Below are positions 36,001 through 48,000 of a DNA stretch of 64,000 nt, in pieces. This DNA is from Myotis daubentonii (taxonomy: Eukaryota; Chordata; Mammalia; Chiroptera; Vespertilionidae), in NCBI RefSeq assembly GCF_963259705.1, contig NC_081844.1, positions 20,321,715-20,385,714 of the forward strand, read 5' to 3'. A program made the position numbers and the translations under genes. The first letter of the stretch is position 1. Each line of letters starts with the position of its first letter. The notes beneath the pieces are model-generated. The model saw nothing but the letters and a program-made list of their open reading frames with translations, was not told where the DNA came from and did not search any database.

Positions 36001-39000
36001 CACCGTGCACCCCCAGGGGCAGACAGCAGGCACATAGCCACCTGCTGAATTAATGAACTCATGACAGAGGTTGAGATCTTTGAGGTTCGGCAAAAATGTC
36101 CCCTCTTCTTGCTCTGTGGGGCGACTGTGGCACCCAGGTGATGGGACTCCACGTTCTTTCTGTCGAGGTGGCCCAGCTTCGAAGAGAAACCCGAGCTGCT
36201 CACAGGTTTCCCTCAACTACTTGTCAACTTCATTAACAAGACCTTGCCCCTCTCTTTTAGGTTGCCTTCTGCAGGGGACCCCAGTACTCCTAGTGGCCCC
36301 AAGCCGAAAGGAAAGCAAACACAAGGTGAGTCAAGTTAGAATCTACCTAATGATCCCATGAAATAAAACGTGATTTTTTCCCCCTAGTAAGTGTTTTTGG
36401 GGAATAAAAAAACAAAACAGCAGAGCAAGGGAAATACGGTTTTATCTTCTGTTCAAATCTTGGGAGATTTCTAGTCTGGTCACCCAGCCCCGCCTGCACC
36501 CAGGGTTGTGGCAGGACCAGGTAGGGCTCATTTTGGGCTATGCCCAGGACTTGTCACTTGGAAGTGTGGGTGAAGAGAGCTTGAGCTGAGTTCATTACCA
36601 AACATCAGAATTTCCTGTCTCTTCTCTGAAAGCATATCAGTCCTTTGGGGGTGCCCCATGTCCCATGTCCACCTGAGAGTTTGGGGTCATTGTGAACAGC
36701 CCCCTTGATTCTTGGCAGTGCCCAGTGGACTCTTGAGGATCTCCCATGTTGGAGCTGCAGCCTCTGAAATGAAATATTCTCTTAAAGTGTGCTCTGTGGT
36801 AGTGCGCGTCTCAGAGAACTTAGAGCAGCATCTTGTCTATAACATCTATTTACATGCGGTCTGGTTCTTGAACACAAATTCTGTCCTTCACTGTAACATC
36901 GCCACTAAACAAACAGATGCATACCAGTTTTCTGGAAATTTGAAACTGCTTTCAATTGTCCAAGGAACCCAGAGCCTCAGGTTTTTTCCTGGCTGTACAA
37001 CACCCAACACAGGATGGCCATGCCTGTTTGGAACCAGGGGTGTCCTTTGCCCCAGTCCCTCATGTCCGGTGGCAGACACTGGGGTTGGCTTGATTCTCTT
37101 CCTGGACCCCGCCTGACCCAGCCTTGACTCTAGGGACCTCCTTCCTGATGGCCTGAGCCCACTCGTGCTCTGAGCCCATAGGCACAGCTCTTCCCTGCCT
37201 GGAGCATGCTCAGGGTGACCACCGCCTCCATGGCCCGCACCAGGCTCCCTGTTAACTGGCGCACCTCCTTTCCTCGTGGGGTGGCACTGCAACTGGAATT
37301 GCCAATGGAAGATGCAAATTCTGGTGTGAAGTTCTGGTTTGAAATCAGTCTTGCTCCACCTAGCTGTTAAACTGTGTGATGCTGACTGACACTCTCCCTG
37401 GGTCTCTTCAGTAGAAAGGGAGAGACTGAGCTCTACAGGCACCAAGAAAAAGTGCAGAATCATGCATTTGATCTTTGTTGAGCACCTACTTCCTGCAGGG
37501 TGGTGGAGTATAGCAGCAAGCCAAACGGACACAAGTCCCGCCCTCAGGGAGCTGGTGGTCTGGGACACAGGCGGTGCACTGAGCGGAGAAGTAAGGAGAC
37601 CCAGGGTTCAGAGGATGATAACAGATGCGGTGGGAAAAACAGCAGGAAGGGGGTAGCTTATGGGTCCAAAGGAAGTGCTGGGCTGAATAGAGTCGGGAAG
37701 GGGGCCGGTGCAGGAGCAGCCCGTTGGCTGGGAACAGAGTGACTGAGGGGAGCGAGGAGGTGACTAAGTCAGAAGGACGTCCTGAGTCGTGCCAGGCCTG
37801 TAATGTGCCTAGAGATGCTCAGGCTCCACCAGCTGCTGGGTCTGCCGGATAGCCTGTTGTCAGCCACCAGGGGCCAGCCAGCCTGGAGGCCACAGGTGTG
37901 TCTGGAGGGGAGGCATGTGAGCGAGCACTGTGCCCAGTGCTGCTGGTGGCTCAGTATGAGGGTGGCTCGCTGAGAAGGGCCGATGGGCTTTGGAACACGG
38001 AGGTCTTGATGGCCTTGCTGAAATGCGTTTCTTCTGTGGGGTGGTGGTGTGAGAGGCAGGTGTGTGGGGTGGGGGATTCAAGGGAAGAGGGAAGAGAAGA
38101 GAAAGCCAGCGTTGTAAAGGGAAGCAGAGAAATGGGGGTGAGCCAAGGGGGTGGGTGCGGGGAGATTAACAGTGTGACTTGTGGAGAGGAGCAGGAGTGG
38201 TGTGGGGGTGAGGAAGAGAGGGGTTTCCGGGGCAGGTTTTTTTTTCTTAAATAATGTATGTTTATTTATTTATTTATTTATTTATTTTATTTCAGAGAGG
38301 AAGGGAGAGAGAAACATTAATGATGAGAGAGAATCATTGATCGGCTGTCTCCTGCACGCCCACACTGGGGATCAAGCCTGCAACCTGGGCATGTGCCCTG
38401 GCCAGGAATCGACCGGTTTGTAGGTCGATGCTCAATCACTGAGCCACGCCGGCCAGGCTCCAGGGCAGTTTCTTTACGGGGTGGGGCATGGCTCCGACAA
38501 CAAGAGAGGGGGTTCTCTTTACCCAGGAGCAGAGGTCCATCCACATGGGGTCAGGATGCTGCCCTGAGGTTTGGAGTGCGGGTTTCCTCCATCCTTGTTC
38601 AATGCCCCAGGGGCAGGAATGGAAGGAGACCTACGCTGTGTCTGAGAAAGGGCCTTGGTGCTGAGTGCGTCCAGGGGGTTGGCCCTGAGCTAGGAGAGGT
38701 GGGGTGAGGGGATGTGAAAGGTGGTACCATGAGTAGGTCAGAGGAAGTGGGGGAAGCGGTGTCTGGGGTCATGAACACAGGGAGTGAGCTGGGGAGAGTG
38801 GAGGAGGCAGCAAACAGATGGCCGTCTGTGCTAGGTCTGTCTTCCTTTACCTGCCCCATCCTGAGTCCCCTTTCTGCTCCTGTGGATCTCTGGCTTTGCC
38901 CGGAGCCCTGGGACTTGTACACAGTAGGTGTCTCATACATGTTTTTGCACACAGTAGGTTCCCATAAATGTTCTACATATAATAGGTGTCCCATACATAC

Positions 39001-42000
39001 TTGAAGGTACTGAAGGGCAGGCTCTGAGGAGCAAGGGGGATCAGCTCCCCCGTTCCTGCTGTTGAGCAGGGAGGGCCAATAGCACCTGGCTCTAGGGGAG
39101 GCAGTGTGGTCCTGGTGCGGGTGGGTCTGCACACACCACTATTGTAGTTTTGTTACAAACTAACAGTGTGTTCCCCACAGGAGGAAAAATGGTCGAATCC
39201 CGATACCTGCAGTATGAGAAGAAACCCACTAAAAAGGTAACACACAACGTTTAAAACAGTTCGGAAGGGAGATCTAACGAATTTAGGATTCTGACACAAG
39301 TTACCCGAGCCAGGCACCCCCTGGTTCGGAAGGCAGAGTTTTGGGGACTTTGCCTAGTTGCTTTTGAGGTCATCGTGTCCTTCCTTCAGAGACCTGTGTC
39401 TCTGTCGTGAGTGGCCAATCTCTTTGAGAATCCTTTTGCAAAGCCATGATCTCTGTTGAAACCTAAAATTGTTCTGCTTTTCAACCCCATCATTTCTTTT
39501 CTGGATTCTGTCCTGGGAGCAGTTCTGGCAAGTGCCCAGCGCACGGTCTCTGGCCTTAGCTGGTATTTAAAAAAATACCTGCAGGGCTATAGGAATGGCT
39601 GGGGAAAATGACGTACCTGAAACACTAGTAGTAGAGAGAGTTTCATGAACTACCTGTAGTCACACCATGAAAATTATGAAACCATTTAAATGACAGCATG
39701 AAACACTTAACAACATGAGAGTATACTTTGTATGATGTTTAATAAAAACTAGCACCATGGCCCAACCAGTGTGGCTCAGTGGTTGAACGTCAACCTATGA
39801 ACCAGGAGGTCACGGCTCGATTCCCAGTCAGGGCACATTTCCGGGTTGTGGGCTCGATCCCCAGTGGGGGACATGCAGGAGGCAGCCAATCAATGATTCA
39901 CTTTCATGATTGATGTTTCTATCCCTCTCTTCTCTTCTCTGAAGTCAATAAAAATATATTTAAAATAAACAAACAAACAAAAAAACAATCAGTATGTTAC
40001 CCAATTATATATTTGTTTCAGTGTGTACCTACTGAGAATGTGTTGAGGTGAAGGTCATGTTATACCCAAATAATTGTTTCTGGTAAAAATTAGTTACATA
40101 TTCATTTCTACTCTTAAAATTTGGATAGGGTGGGTGGTGGGTTCTTAAAAATGTGACCTAAAATACAGCTTGAAGAAAAAGGATAGTTTTATATAAACTA
40201 TTTGATATGCTTCTTGGAGTGGTTTTTTTTTAATGGACTTAAAAAAAAGTTTATTGGGATGGCATTGGTTAATCGGATCATATGGGTTTCAAGTGTACAG
40301 TTCTATGATACAAGATCTATATATTGCATTGTGTGCCCAGCACTCAAAGTCAAACCAGCTTCCGTCACCATATATGTATTTGGTCCCTTTTGCCCCCTCC
40401 CTACCCCTTTCCTCTGGTGACGACTGTTGTCTGTGAGTTTTGTATCTCATATATGAGTGAAATCATATGGTTCTTAGCTTTTTATGACTGACTTCTTTGC
40501 TTAGCATAGTATCCTCAGGGTCTATCCATGTTGTCGAGAATGGCAGTATTTCATCTCTTCTTATGGTTGAGTAGTATTTCATTGTGTATATTTACCACGT
40601 CTTCTTTGGACTTTATTTTTAGAGCAGTTTTAGGTTAATAGCAAAATTGAGCAGAAGGTACCTCCCCACCCCATGCATGTGTAGCCTCCCCCACAATCAA
40701 CATCCTGTACCAGAGTGGTGCATATTTACAATTGGTGAGCCTACGTTGACACATCGTCACCCAAAATCTGTAGTTTACAGTGTTGAAGTGATACTCAACA
40801 AAGGATCACAGTCCACACGTCATAATTTTAATGTTGCCTTGCAAACTTGGTTACAGCGCCCCCGTGTGTCTACTTGCTGCATGTAGTAGTCTATTTTATC
40901 TTACCTTATTTTATTTTATGTTATGTTATGTTATTTTTTGTTAATCCTCACCTGGGGATTTTTCCCCATTGATTTTTGTAAGTTTTGAAGATTAATACCT
41001 GTACAAAAACTTGGTTTTTCCTGATATCCCAAGTAATATAGTTTGTCTATAAAACTGGCAAATACTGAAAAGTATACAGAAAATCAGTCGTCTGTAATCT
41101 GCCATGTCAGAGATAGTCACTGGCAAAAATTGTGGTGGTTTTCTATGTTCTGTGTACGTGAGGGGGCCCTTTTTGACAAAAGTAGCTTGACCTGCATGTA
41201 TGCAATTAAATGTCAGAACTCCTTAAGCCTGTCCTTTGCCTCAAAGTATGAGCAGATGCAAACCTTGCAGACGTGAAGGGGCCCCTCTCATGAAGAGAAA
41301 CTATTGTGCGCCCTGAGTGTCCTGTGTTCCCAACAGGCTCCTGCAGCAGATGTTTTAAAGACCATCGGGAAGATCCCTGAAGGCGGACGGAAACCCAGCT
41401 CCCTCCAGAAGAGCAAAGGTGTGTACGATGGGGGGAGGGCGTAGGTCAGCCGTGGAGCTAGCAAGTGTTGAGTGTGCTGGTGAATTATGTTTTCAAGTTA
41501 AAAGTCCCTCTTTTCTTTCTTGGAAGCATCAGACGAAAGAGCTGGGCAAAGTGTAAGGACAGATTCGGGGCATGTGGGGAGCTGAAAGGGGGTGGCGGGG
41601 GAGTGGGGGGTCTCTTCCTTCCTGTGTGACCCCAGAGAGGAGCCCAGTTGCCATTATGGCTCTTCCTTGTGGCACCAGTTCCTTAACCGAGTGACTGTTT
41701 TCGCCAGAGCTCCATGACCAGGACCAGAAAAGGTGCGAGGCCTCATCCTCCTGCCTCTCACTGCCTTGGGGCGCGTCTTCCTATGTAATGGTCTCCCTGT
41801 GTTTTTCATCTAAAAGCTGTCACCAAAGTGACATGAAAAGCTTTCAGTTTTTCTGATTATAGAAGTGGCCTGTGTTCATTGTTTAAAAAAATGGAAAATG
41901 TGGACGAGGAGGGAAAGTTCCCTCACAATCTGCCAATCAGACCGTCCCTGTTGGTGGGTTTGGTGTTCCGTCGTAGGCAGTGTGCTCACCTAGAAGTCTG

Positions 42001-45000
42001 GGAGGGCCCCTCCCACCGTAGCAGTTTGTCCAGTGCCTCACGTGCCCATCTCTACGGCAAATTGGGCAGCTCTATTGCATGAGAGCAATTCACAAAGGGC
42101 AGAACTCTTCCTTGGCTCTCACCTCCTTGTGCAAAATGGTGGCAGCTTTGAGTTCTCCTACAACTATAGATTTTCAACTTTATTGTTCAGATCAAGGGTC
42201 AGCAAACCTTTTCTGGGCCAAATGGTTAATATTTTAGTCTTTGCAGGACAGACACTCTCTGTCACAAAGACTTCACTGCCATTTACAGCATGAAAGCAGC
42301 CACAGACCATACATACATACATGAATGAATATGTCTGTGTCCCAATAAAACTTTTTTTAAAAAAATATTTTTATTGATTTCTGAGAGGAATGGAGAGGGA
42401 GAGAGAGAAAGAAACATCAATAATGAGAAAAAAAATCATTGATTGGCTGCCTCCTGCACGCCTCCTATTGGGGATTGAGCCCACAACCTGGGCACATGCC
42501 CTTGACTGGAATCGAACCTGAGACCCTCCAGTCTGCAAGCCAACGCTCTATCCACTGGGCCAAACCACCCAGGGCCCAATAAAACTTTTAACAAACACAG
42601 GAAGTGGACTGGGTTTGGCCTGCAAGCTGTAAGTGTGCTGATACTAGGTTAGATGTTTGTCAGAATTTGCACTGTTCCTTGACGCAGGCATGACTGAGAA
42701 GCAGGCATCGTCTTCTAGTGTTTTCTTGTGCAATTAGTTGAGCGCCCTGCATGAAGCTGAGAAACAGCACGGGCTGAGGGGCCCAAAACGGGGCCTGCCA
42801 CATTTTAAAGTCAGGGTTCTCAGCTGGGGCAATTCTGACCCCAGGGGACACTGGACAATGTCCAGGGTTGTTGCAGAAGTAGGCGGTGTGATGGGTGGTG
42901 GCCCAGGACCTGTTCAACGTCTGGGAGTACACAGGACAGCACACAGCAAAGAATTACCCAGCCCCAAATGTCAGCAGTGCCAAGGCTGAGAAACCAGAAT
43001 TCAAGCGTAGCCATGGTGTAGAAGGACTGGTTTTTGAGTTCTATCATATAGATTTATAGGAAATTACATTTTCTAATGGAAATACTGTACATGCAGATGA
43101 CAAAACATTTAACCTGTGCAAAAACCATAGCAATAAAAAGTCATTCTTTTCCACGTCAGGTTCCAGCTTCTCACCCAGGAGGCAGCTGCTCTTGATAAGT
43201 TTTCGTCTATCTAGAATTTTGTAAAAGTTTTAACACAAACAGTACCTTGCCCTACACATTATTGTGACCTTGCTTTTTTTAATTTCCTCGTATTTATTTT
43301 CTCAGTTGCATAGTTGCTCATGAAATTGTTTTCTCTTTTAGTTCCTGACATGACAGTGTGTATCTGACATACCACTGCTTGTTTCGCAGCACTCTGGGGG
43401 CCTTGCTAAATTAACGCAGTGCACCACTGCCCATTTCAGATGGTGTAAGGCATAACTGCACAGTTTTAAATAGAGGCTAAAGGATAAAGGGGACTCCTGG
43501 GAAGATGAACACCCCAGAAGCTGCTGGAGAAAGAAGGAGAAAGAGCTGAGGGCAGAACAAATACATGGCATGCATTAGGCTCATACTGTGCACACAGCAG
43601 CTTTTATTAAACTAAGTAGAAAGACTTACTTGCATCTTTGGGTTTTACAGAATGCCTCTCTTGTCTAGTTCTTTAAAATATATTCAAGTAGCCCTGGCCG
43701 GCTTGGCTCTGTGGATAGAGCATCGGCCTGCAGACCGAAGGGTCCCAGGTTCAATTCCTGGTCAGGGCACATGCCCGGGTTGTGGGCTCGATCCCCAGTG
43801 CAGGACCTGCAGGAGGCAGCTGATCCCATGATGTTTTTCTCCCTCTCCCTTTCTCTCTGAAATCAATAAAAATATGTTAAAAAGATATAATAAAAGAGAA
43901 ACATGCAAATTAGCTGCCCCTTCACGTTGCCCATAAGCCACCCCACGAGCCATACCCACAAGCCAGTCAGGATCGAGTATGCAAATTAACCCAAGCAAGA
44001 TGGTGCAACTGCGGAGCTGAAGCCACAGGAGGCTTGGGTTGCCCCCGGCGATGGAGGAAGCCAAGCCTCCGGCCTGCACTGGCCTGCCCTGGCCTCCACT
44101 CAAGGCTACAAAGTTTTAATTATAGAAGATAAATAAATCCCAGATACCTGCTTCCAGCCTCCCTGGCCTCCGCTGAAGGAGGCCCTGAAAATAAAAAAGA
44201 AAAAAAGGAGGCGCTGGGAGCTTGGGTTGCTGGGAGCCGTGGCCAGCCTGCAAACAGCCATCAGCCCCTCACCCAGGCTGGCCAGGCACCCCAGGGGAGT
44301 CCCCTACCCTGAAGGGGGTGTGGCCAGCTTGAAAACAGCCCTCAGCCCCTCACCCAGGATGGCCACGCCTCCCCAATGGGGACCCTCACCCCATGGTGTG
44401 GCCGGCCTGCAAACCACAGGCCCCTTGCTCAGGCCGCTCCATGCCCCAAGGGAACCCCTATCCTGATCCAGGACACCCTTCAGGGCAAACCAGCCGGCCC
44501 CCATCCGTGCACCAGGCCTCTCTACTAATAAAAGGGTATTATGCAAATTAGACTGGGAGACCTTCTAGACATTCTTCTGGACAAAGCCATGGTGACGGGG
44601 CCGAGGTAGAGGCGGTTAGAGACCAAGAGGGGAGGGCATTTGTGGGTGATCAAGCTGGTGGGGGGTGGGGCTGGTGGGGGTAAGCAGACCAGCAGGGGGG
44701 CCAGTTGGGGGCAAGCAGGCCGTCAGTGGGGGTCAGTTGGAGGTGATCAGGACAGCGGGGGCGGGGGGCAGTTTGGAGTGAGCAGGCCTGCAGGGGGGGT
44801 AGTTGGGGGCAAGCGGGCCAGTGGGGAGGGGAGGTGGGGGCAAGCAGGCCAGCAGAGGGGGCAGTTGGGAGTGAGCAGGCTGGCAGGGGAGGCAGTTGGG
44901 GGCGAGCACACTGGCATGGGGAGGCAGTTGGGGGTGATCAGGCTGGCGGGGGAGCATTTTGGGGCAAGCAGGCCGGCAGCTGGGGAGGCAGTTGGGGGTG

Positions 45001-48000
45001 AGCAGGCCAGCAGGCAGAGTGGTTAGGGGCAATCAGGCAGGCAGGCAGGCAGGTGAGCGGTTAGGAGTCAGCAGTCCCAGATTGTGAGAGGGATATCTGA
45101 CTGCCGGTTTAGGCCCGATCCCTGTAAACCGGCAGTAGGACATCCTTCGAGGGGTCCCCGATTGGAGAGGGTGCAGGCTGGGCTGAGGAACACCCCCTCC
45201 CCCCGTGCATGAATTTTGTGCACCGGCCACTAGTGTATATATTTATTTATTTATTTATTCGAGTTGATGGCTGGGAATTTCCCAAGGTTTTCTGCCTTCT
45301 CTACTACCTAGCAAGAAGCTTAGTTTTAGAAGCAAGTGGTATTTTCCGGAAGGTTGCCTGCTTCCTGGCCTGGGTGTAGAGCCTCTTAGGGACTGTGTTG
45401 ACTGAGGGATTCTCATTGGGCCCACAGAAAGCAGTGGGATCTTCGACAAAGGCGACCTGCAGTCCACGTTGCTGGAAGGACACGGCACCGCCCCCCCGCA
45501 CCTGGATCTCTCAGCCATCAATGGTAAACTGTTCATTTCACCCCTTGTTTTCCCAGCTGGGGGTGGCAGTGCATCTTAGCAAGCTGCCAAAGGATGCTCT
45601 TCTCACCTTAAAAATGCTTTCCTTGATCTTAGACAAGAGTATGCTCAGAAAGACTCCACAATTAGAAAAAAAAGTGTCAAAGAAAACCGAGTCGACATCA
45701 TTTTCTGCCTCACAGGAAAAGGACCCAGTAAGTGTATGAAAAGAGAGGGAAGTGCTAATGGGTCGGATAAATCTGGTTTAGCTCCTGCCCTGGGCCAGGT
45801 GCTGTGGGAAACCTGGGGCTCCAGGAACATGCCTTTTAGGACAAAAGTCAACACACATTCTTTTTTTTTTTTTTTTAAATTTTAAAGAAATATATTTTAT
45901 TGATTTTTTACAGAGAGGAAGGGAGAGGGAATAGAGAGTTAGAAACATCGATGAGAGAGAAACATCTATCAGCTGCCTCCTGCACACCCCCTACTGAGGA
46001 TGTGCCTGCAACCAAGGTACATGCCCCTGACTGGAATCGAACCTGGGACCCTTCAGTCCACAGGCTGACGCTCTATCCACTGAGCCAAACCAGTTAGGGC
46101 AAGCCAACACACATTCTTAGGTTGTTTAAAGAGTTTGTTTCTACAAGAACACATACAGGAGTAGATACAAACGCGGGATCATGGGAAGAATGGGATTGGG
46201 ACCTTGTTTGCGGTGCCGTGCTAGGGAAGGTGCGAGGCCGGACCCGTCCCCGGGCAGGAAGAGGTCCAGGCTGTGGTCTCACTGGGGTGGGAGGTCTGAG
46301 TCCTGGTTCCAGAGTGGCGCTGAGTGGGAGGGGCAGACCATCCTCTTCTCACAGAGCACCCAAACAGGCTAAACGAGATCATAGAAACAGCAGGTGGAAC
46401 GAAATAAATAAAGTGCGTGTGGATCAGCGTTCTTTCCCTCCCGGGGAGAAAGCTGGATATGTACCAGTTCACTGGGGACCCAGAGTATCTTTTCTTTCTC
46501 CTTAAGGATCTCTCCGAATTGATGGAATCCCAAACATTACTCCTGACTCTACTGACCGTGAAGGTGAAAATGGAACCGCATTATGCGTGACCTGGGTGGA
46601 AGGGCAGCCTCTGTCAGCCAAGAGCTGGAGTCCCCTCCGGCCTGAGCTCTTGTTCTACACCTAACAGATGGAGAGCAGCCTCGCAGCATTTGAAGAAGAG
46701 GCAGAAAGGAATTTAGTAACGGTGTGCCAAGAGAAGAAGCAGCTCCTGAAAAAGGCCCACGAGCTGAAGCGCAAACTTCTCCTCTGTCAGAAGAAGCGGG
46801 AGCTGGTGGATGTCCTCAACCCCCAGGTCAGTGGCGGCAGGGTCTCTGAGCCATGTGTCCCCGCTGGTCATCGCGGTGTCTGGAGGGATTAGTTACAGTG
46901 GCTGTCACCCCTGGCCTGGCTCTAAGTTTGTGCTTGGCTTTTGACACCAGCGGGTATTGGTCTGTAACTGTTTATAAGAGGATGTGCCCATAATGTTAGG
47001 TGCCAGCCCGCAGAGGGACCTGTCCTTTCGGCACACACCTATCCTTCAGGCGCCCACAGCTGTGCCCAGTGACAGGAAGACATGCTTCAGGCCTGCCCAG
47101 GGGGCAGGTGGGAGGCACAGTCTTGGCACCATGTGGTCAGTGCTGGGACACAGTCGTCCACGCCAAGGAAGATCATGGAGCAAACCCTTGGGAACGAAGG
47201 GCTGGTCAGGGGCACAGCTCCTCATTCAGTGTGCGCGTCCCGGGCTGCCGTGATGAAGTCCCACAGGCTGGGCAGCTTCGCCAGCGGACACTTACTCTTT
47301 CTCAGCCTGGAGGCTGGAGTCCGAGATCAAGGCGGCGGCAGAGTTTGCTCCTTCCAGGGGCTGTGCGGGAAGGATGTGTCTTGGGCCTCTGCTTGGCCTG
47401 GAGGCTGTCTTCTCCCAGTCTCTTCACTTGGTGTTCCCTTTGTGTGCGTGTTTGTCTCCAATTCTCCGCCCTTTACGAGGACATCGGGAGTATAGATCAG
47501 TGCCCACTGACTCAGTTCCCTCTGTAAAGGCCCTGTCTCCAAATCAGGTCACATTCTGAGGGGTTGGTGGTTTGGATGTCAACCGAGGAATTATGGGGTT
47601 CAGCCTGTGACGCCCAGTGGTGCACGTGTTCGTGCATGTGCCCAGGCTGTGGGCTGAGAAACGAGTGGAAGGAAAAAAAAAAGACAAATAATGAATCCTT
47701 ACCGTGCCCTGTGATAGCGTGTATGAGGGAAAGGGGAATTGGTGGGGATGGCCTTGAGGTGGGGCAGGCGTTTCAGCTCAGTGCTCCAAAGCAGGAGGGC
47801 ACAGCCTTCCTGGGTCCCCTCTGATCCCAATGGAGGGCTGGCCCTGGAGTGCGCTGACAGGTGGATGCATGTTCATGGCCAGGAGGGTGGCCAGGAGTGA
47901 GGGGAGAGCCCACCCACCTGCTGAACCTCCTGGAGGATCCCTAGATCCCGAGAGAACAGCCTGTGTCTTACCCTCACACATGCCAAGTGTGAAACTTCCG

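Larger units (their letters stand above)
33059..36260 (+). other. HAUS8: HAUS8 intron 1
   Basis: Contains a MIR split by a SPIN-like element, L1M-like sequence at about 34625-34815, a 5'-truncated Ves SINE, an L1 3'-end fragment and a hAT-type element. The blocks 33790-34620 and 35690-36260 show nothing further. Confidence 0.85.
39237..41336 (+). other. HAUS8: HAUS8 intron 3
   Basis: Holds a full Ves SINE (about 39760-39962), minus-strand L1 sequence (40230-40610), a second old L1-like block (40611-40870) and the tail of another Ves (40940-40985). 40990-41336 has no feature I recognise. Confidence 0.8.
41413..43675 (+). repeat. Inverted duplication, arm A (HAUS8 exon 4 end and intron 4)
   Basis: This sequence recurs, diverged and reversed, at about 53620-55735. 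Collinear anchors read by eye: 41413-41425 with 55723-55735 (13/13), 41815-41832 with 55327-55344 (17/18), 42031-42048 with 55021-55038 (18/18), 42081-42096 with 54970-54985 (16/16), 42687-42704 with 54577-54594 (16/18), 43096-43114 with 54164-54182 (18/19). Both arms contain the same two old DNA-transposon remnants in the same order. Only this arm has a Ves SINE at 42356-42575. Outer limits are approximate. Confidence 0.85.
41419..45427 (+). other. HAUS8: HAUS8 intron 4
   Basis: The first 2.26 kb (to about 43675) is the plus-strand arm of an inverted duplication. It is followed by a Ves SINE and two abutting Helitrons to 45233, and then about 194 bases of intron before exon 5. Confidence 0.85.
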
